In this document: positions 1 through 7,612 of the stretch, one piece after another | Position numbering within the stretch: position 1 is the stretch's first letter | How the letters are laid out: the number at the start of each line of letters is the position of its first letter | Assembly (NCBI GenBank): GCA_019693395.1 | Contig: JAAMXP010002491.1 | Coordinates: forward strand, 1-11,838 | DNA: 11,838 bases | DNA from: Ettlia oleoabundans | Lineage: Eukaryota; Chlorophyta; Chlorophyceae; Chlamydomonadales | Direction: 5' to 3' | Made by a program: the position numbers and the translations under genes | The notes under the pieces: model-generated | Seen by the model: the letters and a program-made list of their open reading frames with translations, nothing else | Database searches by the model: none | What the model was told of the DNA's origin: nothing

Positions 1-33
1 GGGCGGGCGGGGCGCGCGCGCGCGCAACAGGGG
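1..33. repeat. GC-rich low-complexity edge with (GC)n run
   Basis: The window opens with G/C-only sequence that includes an alternating GC run at about 12-25. The far end (11800-11838) is also strongly GC-rich. This is simple sequence with no coding signal. If the window is a whole contig, the assembly may have stopped at such tracts, which is inference. Confidence 0.7.
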
Positions 34-934
34 CTGGTAGGGGCGTGCTGAACAGACTGGTGAAGACAGGGCTGATGGGACTGGCAACATGCCCAAACGA
101 AGCATAGCAATCAGTCAATGACGCGGCAATGAGTTTGAAGAGGCACGCAATGGTGCCAAAATGTTATGGCAATGCACCTGCTCGCAGCTCCTTGCAAAGC
201 TTCTTTAAGTCATTCAGCCCTAAATTCTTCAGGTGAACTGGGTAATTGATTGTGTCCAGCATTGGTGTGGGAGGGCCTGCCTCCTGCAACCAGCAGGACC
301 TGAAGCAGTTGGTGGTGCAAATCCGGGGCCAGTTACCCTAAGCTCCTCTCGTGCTGGAGATGACCGGCAAATCCTCAGCGAAGTGGGAGGAGCCACAGGG
401 GGCTGGGGCACGGGACTGGGTGTACCAGTGCCAACGAAATTGCTTTACCGGCGCTCTCCCTGCCAACCAGCCCACCCGTTGAGACCAAGCTTGCAACTCA
501 TCAACACTCAGCGTTTCCCAGGCGCGCCCGTCTCCTTCAGACGAAAAGACGAGAAGACGAGGCCGGGCCACGGCAATGGGCTGTCCAAGTCGTCTGTAAC
601 GCAGAGTGCCTGTAGAAAGGTGCACAGCCTTGCGAGGTAGGCTAGTGAGCCCCAGACTCGCCATACCTGCGGCTGCGTGACGTAGAGTTCGTGTCGGATT
701 ATGACTGGGGAAGCAACAATCCACTGCCCGAGAAGGACAGGGTAAGTCTGGATCCCTCTATCCCAATGCGGTACACGCTTCTGTACAGCTGGTCACGTCA
801 CCGACAACAGGCTGCCCAAGTCCCCCATTGCACTTAAACGCACTAACTCGAGCTGTCGGTCGTGGGGGCGTGCCCTGCCCCTGGTATCACTGCACTGCTG
901 GCTGGCGGTCCAGTACGCCGTGGTGGCAAGAAAT
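34..934. other. Unassigned region, no secure gene
   Basis: Both strands have overlapping open frames of 60-135 codons here, but none matches a family I recognise and none has a convincing start, splice pattern or poly(A) signal together. The only segment I would single out is the minus-strand exon candidate at 449-641. No RNA gene or long repeat was seen. Confidence 0.5.
449..641 (-). other. Possible coding exon of unknown function (weak)
   Basis: On the minus strand an open frame is bounded by a plausible acceptor (CTCACTAG, just before 641) and a plausible donor (GTAAAG, minus strand, + positions 443-448). It gives about 64 codons without a stop. The peptide has a reasonably balanced composition, with a stretch reading RPRLLVFSSEGDGRAW followed by ETLSVDELQAW, which looks more protein-like than the surrounding shadows. 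I do not recognise the family. The plus strand is also open over 233-640, so the frame could be chance or part of a decayed mobile element. No partner exons were found. Confidence 0.18.
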
Positions 935-1072
935 AGCTTTTTGTTTCACTTTCTTTTTAGTAGGAAACGCTGCAATAGGGGGTACGACGGGATAGCAAAT
1001 GGCAGGGCCAGGCGCAACAACCTCCCGATGATTTTACATTTCCCCGGAAAACGCCTTCGATCATCGCCCAAA
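935..1072 (+). repeat. Dispersed repeat, copy A (inverted partner at 3637-3770)
   Basis: About 138 bp aligns with the reverse complement of 3637-3770 at high identity by eye. It begins with a T-rich stretch (CTTTTTGTTTCA), passes through AGGAAACGCTGC, then contains a 23-bp identical block at 1007-1029. After a 3-bp length difference a further block ending in CCCCGGAAAACG is shared. Similarity ends abruptly on both sides. The minus strand carries TGTAA at 1038-1034. This is a member of an interspersed repeat family; the class is not recognised. There is no clear target-site duplication. Confidence 0.85.
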
Positions 1073-2320
1073 TCGTCCCTTTCTCTTTCAATCGTTCTAA
1101 GAAGGTTCAGAAGCGAGCATCGTGAGCCCTCGGGCCCTTTCAACGGGGGTTGCGATCCACGTGGCTTTTCCACAGCTGGGGCCCCCGGCGCGTTTGCTGC
1201 GGCTTCACATGATTCGGTAATACCAAATCAACGTTTGCAGTGCGACTGCAACGAAAAGGGCAGGTTCCGCGCTGCCACCCCAGCTGCCCCTGCCGCCACC
1301 AATGCCGCAGCCATCGTTGTCTCCTGCGATTGCTGGTCCGGCAGCAGCATCCAGGCGTGCGTACAAGAGTATTGTGCTTGTGTGGCATGCGCAATGCTGC
1401 CTACTGCTGCACCCGGGCTGCTACCGCACCACCGCTGATGCACCGCTGCGTGCGGTGGCACGCAGTAATGCAGCTCTCGTTGTGCATGCATGCTGGCCGG
1501 TGTTGCAAATGCAAGTTGCCTACCTCTGCCGCTGCTACTACCAAAGCCTTTGAACTGTTACTGCAGCTAAGGTGTTGCTGTTTCTGCCACCACTGCCCTG
1601 CGGCGGATGTGGCAAGACTTGGGGACTTGTAGCAGCAGCGCCTATGGCGGCGGCAGCAAGAGTTTTAATCAACAATAAAATGCTTGACTCTAACCGTCTG
1701 CCCACCGCGCACACCTCAGCACACATTCGTAATCGGATCGTATTCATTTAATGCATGTTCCTTGTGGACAACACCATATAAGGGGGCTGCTAATAAAAAA
1801 ATAGATTCCGGGCATCTGGCGGCTCCGCCGCCAATGGGGGGGGAGGGTTTTTCCGTCCGGAGCCATACTCCGGAGCTAGACTCGGCCGCTCAAGAACCTC
1901 CGCTCTGGGCCCCTTAGGCACCGCCTTCCAAGCACTTGTGGGGCACGAATTCCTGTCCCTGCCTCAGTTGATGCCCGTGCTCTCTGGTGATGGACCCCTG
2001 CCGCTGTTGCCCTGCGCGCCGACCCCCGCAGGCTGCCGTCGCCGCTCCTGCCGCTGCCGCCACCGGCTGTGCCGCTCCTGCTCTGCCAGGGCCACGGGCC
2101 GTATAGCCTCCTTATCACCGCTCCGGTCTGGCCGTTCAGCATAACATTTGCTGCCACCTCTATCATATTGGTCGGGCCATGCTGGCCCCATCGTGTCGCA
2201 AGAGGACATTTTTCTGTCGTTTAGGCTTCGGATATCCTAAATATATTTCCCCGCCCTGTCCAGTTGGACTGCTAAGGGACACGCGAAGGTCGAGAACGGT
2301 TTTTTGGGACTCTCCGCAGG
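1073..2320. other. Gene-poor stretch with CTG/GCC-rich low-complexity sequence
   Basis: From about 1190 to 1660 and again from 2020 to 2100 the sequence is dominated by CTGC, GCCGC and CAC motifs. These keep several frames open and produce Cys-, His-, Ala- and Arg-rich peptides typical of simple sequence. A G-run lies near 1835-1845. TCCGGA occurs twice (1856-1861 and 1869-1874), able to pair as a small hairpin. I see no gene here. Confidence 0.6.
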
Positions 2321-2323
2321 GTG

Positions 2324-2343
2324 CAGTACAGTTGACTGTACTG
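2324..2343. repeat. Near-perfect palindrome, 9-bp arms
   Basis: CAGTACAGT (2324-2332) and ACTGTACTG (2335-2343) are perfect reverse complements separated by only TG. It could form a cruciform or be a dimeric protein-binding site. No coding context is visible. Confidence 0.7.
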
Positions 2344-2488
2344 GCTGACACTGCACAATTGTGGCTCCGGACGGACTTGATTTTGCAGATTATTCGTGTG
2401 GGTGGATGCCCGGAATCTATTTTTTTATTAGCTGCCCCCTAACCTGCCACCGGGCATGCATCGGGGCTTTTTACCTCTTTCTCTAGAA

Positions 2489-2505
2489 CACAGCAACTCG
2501 CTGTG
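2489..2505. repeat. Small hairpin, 6-bp arms
   Basis: CACAGC (2489-2494) pairs with GCTGTG (2500-2505) across a 5-nt loop. No T-run follows and no gene ends here, so a function is not implied. Confidence 0.5.
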
Positions 2506-2537
2506 AGATACCAGACATGTAATCAGCCATCGAGAAT

Positions 2538-2557
2538 CTAGCTGTGTCACCAGCTAG
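2538..2557. repeat. Hairpin, 7-bp arms
   Basis: CTAGCTG (2538-2544) and CAGCTAG (2551-2557) are perfect reverse complements around a 6-nt loop. It lies 33 bp after the preceding hairpin and about 200 bp after the palindrome at 2324. Confidence 0.6.
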
Positions 2558-3552
2558 CACCAGAGACCGACACCCGTTCATCGCAGTGCACCGCGTGCTA
2601 CAGGACTGCACCAAACGTGGCGGACCTGCTGCGGGGCCCACCGCTGGAAGGATTTAAGGACACTGCTGTCACTCGCTGTATGGCTCCTCGAGGGCTGTTA
2701 CAGTCATGTTGCAACGAATGAGCGCACCTAGCTGCAAACAAGTCTACACCCTGATACCAGCAGGGGTGCGACGGCGTCATGGCGGCGGGGCCCACCGCCA
2801 CTACCTGGGCGGCAGCCCACGAGCATAATGCTGAGCGTCAGATTTGGTTCCCCCAGGTCCTGCTAGTGTTTAGCAAGATGCTGGCTGGCGGGCAGGCTGT
2901 GGTGGGTGCCCTCCCTTGCCCATGGCGGCGCGGCGCAGCCTTGTCAGCCTTAATGTGGAGCCGGGAGGTCGCCGTTTCACTTGCTGCGTGCGTAGTTCAA
3001 TTCAATTTTTGACATAGTACAGAATAGAAGGGTTCCTCCCGTCGAAAGCGGGAACCGCCCCGGAGCCCATATGGGTTTCAACAACGAGTGAGAACTTTTG
3101 AGGGGCGGAGGTAGCCTAACGGCTTGCCTTTCCTTTCTATACTATATGTCTCGGCTGCGCCGAGCCAGATTGTAACCAAACGAACAACAGCCTCAGTCGC
3201 AAAAATAGTGACATCCGTGCATGCCTCTTCCTCGGTTGTTTGCTGCTGTACTGCTGCCACACGTCATTTGAACCGTTGCCGGCAGGCGGCTTTCCCTCTG
3301 AGCGCCCCTTGGAACTTCTGCAAATTGTTTCCCGAGGCACTGCGGATCCGTGTTGTGCATCCACGCCTCTTGCGACACCCTCCAAGATCTCACAGGCCCA
3401 GCTGAACGCTCACCAGAACCAAGCTGTCTACCTCGTAACGCGCCGCGCGCGCCAAGGAGAGCACGAAAACTCGAAAGCGACGGAGGCGGAAACAGGAAAG
3501 GAAGTTTCCGCGCAAGGAAGTTTTGCGCCACAGCACAGCACGCGAAACAGCC
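2558..3552. other. Unassigned region, no gene supported
   Basis: Short overlapping frames occur on both strands, none recognisable. A bulged inverted repeat (GGTTCC with a CGGGAACC partner, about 3031-3056) and a hairpin at 3150-3164 are the only ordered structures I see. The AG-containing, purine-rich stretch near 3450-3540 is open on both strands without a family match. Confidence 0.5.
3150..3164. repeat. GC-rich hairpin, 6-bp arms
   Basis: CTCGGC (3150-3155) pairs perfectly with GCCGAG (3159-3164) across a TGC loop. No T-run follows, so it is not a typical terminator. Significance unknown. Confidence 0.55.
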
Positions 3553-3570
3553 CGGCGGCGGCGGCGGCGG
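3553..3570 (+). repeat. (CGG)6 microsatellite
   Basis: Six tandem CGG triplets. They inflate open frames on both strands here (poly-Gly, poly-Ala, poly-Arg), which is why I do not accept the overlapping frames at 3240-3841 as genes. Confidence 0.9.
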
Positions 3571-3626
3571 ACGCGGGGAGCCGCGGAGCGAGCGGCCAAC
3601 CGCGAAAGATTTCTTTCAAGTTCGCG

Positions 3627-3636
3627 CCCCCCCCCC
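3627..3636 (+). repeat. C10 homopolymer
   Basis: Ten consecutive C residues directly abut the end of repeat copy B. This is a site prone to sequencing or assembly error. Confidence 0.85.
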
Positions 3637-3770
3637 TTTGGACGATGATGGGAGACGTTTTCCGGGGAAATGTAAAATCGGGAGGTTGTTGCGCCTGGCT
3701 CGGCCAGTTGCTACCCCTAGGGGCCCCTATGGCAGCGTTTCCTCTGAAAAGAAAATGAAACAAAAAGTCT
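3637..3770 (-). repeat. Dispersed repeat, copy B (inverted partner at 935-1072)
   Basis: Read on the minus strand this repeats copy A: ACTTTTTGTTTCA, then AGGAAACGCTGC, then the 23-bp identical block (+ coordinates 3677-3699), then the block with CCCCGGAAAACG. On the plus strand the block contains TGTAA (3671-3675), the chlorophyte poly(A) signal. A 12-bp palindrome TAGGGGCCCCTA lies inside at 3718-3729 and is not kept in copy A. The T-rich tract ending TTTTCAG on the minus strand resembles a splice acceptor. Confidence 0.85.
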
Positions 3771-4207
3771 CCAGCGGGCCTCCATGCATGGCTAGCGGGG
3801 GTCGCCGGGTCGCCTTTGGGGCCTAGCAACCAAGTCTGCATATGGGCAAAGCCAGAAGGGCGGCGGAGGGCTGCAAGTGCCGACCTCTGACGCCTCCGTG
3901 TTGCGGGCGAGGCTGCGAGCCTTCGGCATGGCTGCAGCCTCCTACTTTAGGCCCTACCGCCAATACCTGTCCAACTGAGCACCCCGCACATAGCCCAGAG
4001 CCGCTACACATGCTGCCCGGCCGTAAAAATCGTAGCTCCTCGGCCCCCAGGTCGCCCCGGCGCTCTCCCAAGCCCTCGCCGCCGCCTTCCCCGGGGCCGG
4101 GCTGCCAATTGAGGTTGCAGGAAGGCATAGAAACAAACAGAACGGAAAAAGCGGTGGAGTGTTGAGGCAGAAAACCCCGAAATCAAGCCCAGCCCCCTTT
4201 GAGGCAA

Positions 4208-4225
4208 GTCAATCGAGGGATTGAC
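4208..4225. repeat. Hairpin with GAGG loop, 7-bp stem
   Basis: GTCAATC (4208-4214) and GATTGAC (4219-4225) are perfect reverse complements closing a GAGG tetraloop. The next hairpin starts 7 nt downstream. Confidence 0.65.
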
Positions 4226-4231
4226 AGGCGG

Positions 4232-4260
4232 GATCGGGCCACGAGGCCTACCTCGCGATC
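4232..4260. repeat. Nested hairpin
   Basis: Inner arms CGAGG (4242-4246) and CCTCG (4251-4255) enclose CCTA. Outer arms GATCG (4232-4236) and CGATC (4256-4260) lie either side, with five unpaired bases on the left only. Together with 4208-4225 it forms a two-hairpin array of about 53 nt. No known RNA family is recognised. Confidence 0.55.
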
Positions 4261-5177
4261 GGCATTATTCTATTAGTATTCTGCTCCCGGCAGAAGCGTG
4301 CTGGGAGTGCTGCGGGCCAGTCGCAGGCAAACCGGCCATTTCTTGGGTGGCTTTCGGGCCTTCTACCGGCCTTGAACGATGCATTGAGACCCTTGTATCA
4401 AAACTAAACGGCTGAGCGCATGTGCCACCAGTACCGCACCACCTTGTCGGCAGGGCTTTGGGGTAAGCGACGGGCATGGCGCTCCATGACTCTACAAAGC
4501 GACTTGTGCCACGCAAAGCGCTCGCGCGACCTTCCAGCCGATATGGCTTCCAGCGGTTGCGTGTTCTGCGCGTGGTTAAGCTATCGGGCAGTGCAAACAC
4601 ATTATCAGCCCCTAACTAACGCATCAACATGACGGGAAACACTTATTTTTGCACCATACGAGGGCGATGCTTACGTTACACGCCCGCGATCTCGTGCTGG
4701 GGCCGCCCAACCGCTCTTGCTGTTAAGTGTCCCTGTGGTCCGAGGCTCTGCTGGCAGAGGCGCCCCTCTTGGGCAAGAGCACTCATCCCGACAGAAACTA
4801 GCAGTGTCTCAGGTTGACCGCCGACGCTGTACTTCGTAGGACATGCCAAAAGTAAAGACTCCCCCGGCAGTACTCAATTCAGCGCGTTGCCAGCCTGTCG
4901 CGCTAACTCCTTCTATAAGACACCCACATGTGTCAATGTGTGAGTGCGGCGTCAGCCGTACCCAAGCTGTTGCGACGGTCAAACGAATAGCACTTACTAC
5001 ACTAGAGTATAATCTAAAATTTAGAAACACCAGACGGAAGCTTTACGACCAAAGCGGCCAGCCCCAGCCCGACCCGGGATGAGTTAACATAGCCACAGGT
5101 GGGGAGGGAGCGGCGGCGGCTGGAAAGCTGCGCGGTCGACATTTCTCCCCCTCAAGTCACCCAAGTGTGTCACATCA

Positions 5178-5219
5178 TCTTCTTCTTCTTCTTGTTCTGC
5201 TTCTTTTGCCTCTTCTTGC
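5178..5219 (+). repeat. TCT-rich pyrimidine tract
   Basis: Five tandem TCT triplets from 5178 are followed by further TTC/CTT-rich sequence to about 5219, nearly free of purines. It lies about 185-225 bp before the first upstream ATG. Such tracts are common near algal and plant promoters. A regulatory role is inference. Confidence 0.75.
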
Positions 5220-5237
5220 AAACATCATATTTGCACT

Positions 5238-5330
5238 AGACTCGTGTTGCCGAGTGGCCGCAACACTGACCACGAGAATCGCCAGTCCCGGGTTGGGCAG
5301 GCCGGCGCGACGGCACGACGGCACGAGTCT
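5238..5330. repeat. Inverted repeat with 9-bp perfect arms
   Basis: AGACTCGTG (5238-5246) and CACGAGTCT (5322-5330) are perfect reverse complements. The interior begins TTGCCGAGTGG, which resembles a class II tRNA A box, and TTGC/GCAA (5247-5250 and 5260-5263) could form a D-arm-like stem. No B box or normal T arm follows, so I do not call a tRNA. The 8-bp tandem CGGCACGA (5311-5318 and 5319-5326) overlaps the right arm. Confidence 0.6.
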
Positions 5331-5403
5331 TTCAACTAACCGCGCCAAAATCGAGTGAACGCTCCTCTCGACGTCTCAGAAGGTGCGTTGTGAAGCATTG
5401 GAT

Positions 5404-5469
5404 ATGGCCGAGGGGGATGTAACTGCATATTATGCTTACCTTGCGGACCATTCGCCCCGGGTTTCGCAG
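5404..5469 (+). other. In-frame upstream start giving a possible 22-residue N-terminal extension
   Basis: ATG at 5404 is followed by 22 sense codons that run without a stop straight into the conserved ATG at 5470. The peptide starts MAEGDV and ends SPRVSQ. The ATGGC context at 5404 is better for initiation than CAGATGT at 5470. Relatives in animals and plants start at the MSRG equivalent, so 5470 is the conventional choice. If transcription starts upstream of 5404, scanning ribosomes would meet this ATG first. The CAG just before 5470 could alternatively be a 5' UTR splice acceptor. Confidence 0.4.
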
Positions 5470-7409
5470 ATGTCGCGGGGCGCCGGCGGCTACGATCATC
5501 ACATGTAAGTAGCACGCGCCGCACTTTGTAGTTCGCAAGCTGTTAACAATCTCGACGGTGTATGGTGTATCGCCCACGCAACTCTGTCAACTGCGTGCAG
5601 CACAATTTTTAGCCCTGACGGACGTCTTTATCAAGTTGGTGAGCGTTTCGCTTTTCCATCGATGTATATTTAAGCTATTCCATGGATGTATGTTTGGATC
5701 GACTGTTATGGTTTCTCATCGTTCATGACCAGTTTATTACCAGCATGTTACTGTAGAGTATGCGTTCAAAGCTGCCAAGAGCAGTGGAATTACGGCCGTA
5801 GCTGTGCGTGGCGCGGACAACGTGTGTTTGGTGACGCAGGTGTGCATCATTGCAGCAGTGTTGTATCCCCTGTTTGACTTGCCTCTCACGCTTGCAGCGC
5901 TCTGTGGCTTGCAGCGCAAGGTACCCGACAACCTTACAGATCCACACAGCGTGATGCAAATCTACTGCATCACGAAGCGCATTGGCATGTTGGTGACAGG
6001 CCTGCATGGTAAGGGCGTGGGGAACTGCTGCTGTATGAGAAAAAATGTTGAGTGAGGCCAGCGTTGGCTCTCATATTTCAGCCAGGCCTCCTTTCACATT
6101 GCCATGCATCTAATTTAAGACAGTCATCGTGTTCACAGGCGATGCTCGTTCGCTGGTGCAAAAGGCACGGTCCGAGGCAGCTGAGTTCCTATTTAAGTAC
6201 GGTTACGACATGCCGGTGCACCACCTGGCACGGGTACTTGCAGATCAGGCACAAGTGTACACGCAGGTGAGTCATCTGTATGTGGTAGAGGTGTGGTGTG
6301 GCGTGGAAGGGGAGACCACTCTTAAGCGGTCGTGGCCTGGGCCACTCGCTTATTATGTGGCAGCCATTGTTACTGCATTGCACTCATCTCAGCCAGCCAT
6401 GGCTGTTTGCTGTGCCTCCTAACTACTACAGCTTCTCCTCCATTCAACATCACTGCTTCCCCCTGAGCGGCCGACTGCAGCATGCTTACATGCGGCCGCT
6501 GGGTGTAATCTCCATCCTCATCGCCGTCGATGAAGAGCTTGGCCCGCAACTGTTCAAGTTGGACCCCGCAGGGTACTTGGTAGGATACAAGGTGGGCTCC
6601 TTTTCTACAGTAACAGCCACTTATGTCACCAGATATGGTCTGAGGTGAGGTGGGGCTGGGCTGGCCATGCAAGCAGGTTAAGCGACATTATATGGGATGG
6701 TTCCAACCTTTTCTGGCTGGAAATGTCTGATGTGGTGGAACTGGTTGGCCTGTGGCATCACCCCTTGGGGGGCGTTGCCAAACACCAGGCTGGTGCGCAA
6801 ACTCCTAGGCATCCACCTCTGCTCCATGAATCTTGGCATTCTAAAGGTATACGCCACATCTCAAATGAGATTTCCAGGCCAAGCAGCTCAATTCAGGAAG
6901 TTGATTGTGGCATTCTGCCCCGATTGGCACCCTTCAAAACCTACACCCGCCATGTCAGCCACCAACTGCCAGAATCAGAAACGCGTTATAAAGCTGGCAT
7001 ATGTTGCACGCAACTTTCCTTATCACAGACATAGAGTTGTGCAGGCCACTGCAGCAGGTGTGAAGGAGACGGAGGCATTGAACTTTTTGGAAAAAAAAAT
7101 TAAGATGGGCTCGCAAGTCCATGCAAAGGAGGCAGTGGAGCTGGCTATTTCCACACTGCAGGTTGGTATCCCACTCGCTTTGGCCAGTGCAGCATAAAGG
7201 CGCGGTGACTGCGTGTTTCACCTTGTGATTGTTGCTACAAAACACCGTGGGGCTGACTGGCCGTATGTTTGCAGCACGTGCTGGGCGAGGATCTAAAAGC
7301 CTCTGACATCGAGTTGGGGCTCGCTTCACTTCAGGAAGGCAGTCGTTTCAGAGTACTAAGCAACGAAGAGTTGGATAAACACCTGGTGGCCATAAGCGAA
7401 AATGACTAA
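5470..7409 (+). CDS. PSMA6: 20S proteasome subunit alpha type-6 (alpha-1), eight exons
   Basis: This is a structural, non-catalytic subunit of the outer alpha ring of the 20S proteasome, acting in cytosol and nucleus. Exons are 5470-5504, 5601-5638, 5757-5839, 5915-6008, 6139-6266, 6481-6591, 7045-7161 and 7275-7409 (stop TAA 7407-7409). All introns are GT-AG. The joined frame gives 246 residues, the length of human PSMA6. Exon 1 starts MSRG, as in plant and animal alpha-1. Residues 12-30 carry the alpha-subunit signature [15 protein letters not shown] followed by AFKA. Later landmarks are VAVRG, VTQRKVPD (50-57), [22 protein letters not shown] (122-134), [17 protein letters not shown] (163-174), NFLEKK and the C-terminal HLVAISEND. 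Orthology to alpha-1 rather than another alpha subunit rests on MSRG, QVYTQ and HAYMRPLG. Residues 8-10 read Tyr-Asp-His where alpha-1 relatives have Tyr/Phe-Asp-Arg. The gene stands alone, with no close neighbour. Confidence 0.97.
5656..5695 (+). repeat. Imperfect 24-bp tandem duplication inside intron 2
   Basis: CCATCGATGTATATTT (5656-5671) and CCATGGATGTATGTTT (5680-5695) match at 14 of 16 positions with a 24-bp offset. They lie within the 118-bp intron 5639-5756 and do not touch the splice sites. Confidence 0.7.
5890..5917 (+). repeat. Duplicated splice-acceptor sequence at the end of intron 3
   Basis: GCTTGCAGCGC occurs at 5890-5900 and 5907-5917. The second copy holds the acceptor I use (AG 5913-5914), which keeps the frame and yields RKVPD as in relatives. 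Using the first AG (5896-5897) would add 17 nt and break the frame. Confidence 0.75.
6592..7044 (+). other. Intron 6 of the proteasome gene, the longest one
   Basis: At 453 bp this is two to six times longer than the other six introns (75-214 bp). Its length is a multiple of three. Its last about 350 nt are open in the frame of exon 7, but read-through from exon 6 hits TGA at 6646-6648, so it is non-coding when retained. I see no transposon ends, and the extra ORF has no recognisable family. Confidence 0.85.
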
Positions 7410-7447
7410 TGCAGTGGTATGGGCGAAGCATATGCAATAATATTACT

Positions 7448-7452
7448 TGTAA
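7448..7452 (+). terminator. TGTAA polyadenylation signal of the proteasome gene
   Basis: TGTAA lies 39 nt after the stop codon. This pentamer is the established poly(A) signal of chlorophyte nuclear genes, with cleavage usually 10-20 nt further on. It would give a very short 3' UTR. Alternative downstream signals cannot be excluded. Confidence 0.7.
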
Positions 7453-7525
7453 TGACACCCAAGTGTGAAAAATGCACATCGTTGCTTATCAGGTCTATAC
7501 TAGTTTTCTTTGCGCTGGGAGGGTT

Positions 7526-7537
7526 TCACTTAAGTGA
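7526..7537. repeat. Perfect 12-bp palindrome
   Basis: TCACTTAAGTGA reads the same on both strands. It lies about 75 bp beyond the poly(A) signal of the proteasome gene. It may be chance or a protein-binding site. Confidence 0.6.
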
Positions 7538-7612
7538 GAACGATTGACACTCTACCATGTCGATAAAGTGAACATCTGCACAGATTTCCTTCTTAAGCAA
7601 ATATAAATATGA

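Larger units (their letters stand above)
3771..5100. other. Intergenic region, no gene supported
   Basis: Open frames of 60-111 codons occur on both strands (for example minus 4265-4600 and plus 4843-5082), but none shows a recognisable domain. The 3950-4110 part is Pro/Ser/Arg-coding by GC-rich composition. The minus frame at 4265-4600 has a mixed composition and might be a repeat remnant; I cannot support that from this window. Two hairpins at 4208-4260 are listed separately. Confidence 0.5.
5101..5469 (+). promoter_or_regulatory. Upstream and 5' leader region of the proteasome alpha-1 gene
   Basis: This stretch precedes the proteasome CDS and should hold its promoter and 5' UTR, which is inference from position. 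It contains a pyrimidine-rich tract and a 9-bp inverted repeat (listed separately). I see no clear TATA box, and the transcription start cannot be placed. TGGGC at 5294-5298 matches the core reported for plant proteasome-related cis-elements, but a five-base match is weak evidence. An in-frame stop (TGA, just before 5360) ends the reading frame upstream of the ATG at 5404. Confidence 0.45.

Noticed and set aside
920..1438. 172-codon plus-strand frame
   Set aside because: Its first third is repeat copy A and its last third is CTG/GCC-rich simple sequence, so the frame is not evidence of a gene.
1240..1632. Cys/His-rich peptide resembling a small metal-binding protein
   Set aside because: The Cys and His residues arise from repeated TGC and CAC triplets in low-complexity sequence, without regular spacing.
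3240..3841. Overlapping open frames of 112-172 codons on both strands
   Set aside because: They are kept open by the CGG repeat, the C10 run and the dispersed repeat copy B, and none shows a recognisable domain.
4843..5082. 79-codon plus-strand frame as a small gene upstream of the proteasome gene
   Set aside because: It has an ATG and a basic composition but no recognisable family, no poly(A) signal close after its stop, and a length expected by chance.
5238..5330. A tRNA (Leu or Ser type) gene
   Set aside because: The A-box-like TTGCCGAGTGG and pairing ends are suggestive, but there is no B box, no 7-nt anticodon loop with a clear anticodon and no T arm, and the stem is 9 bp instead of 7.
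5723..6007. Minus-strand 94-codon frame
   Set aside because: It is antisense to exons 3 and 4 of the proteasome gene.
6697..7197. 166-codon frame as a separate gene
   Set aside because: It is intron 6 plus exon 7 of the proteasome gene read through. The exon 7 part has clear family homology and proper splice sites on each side.
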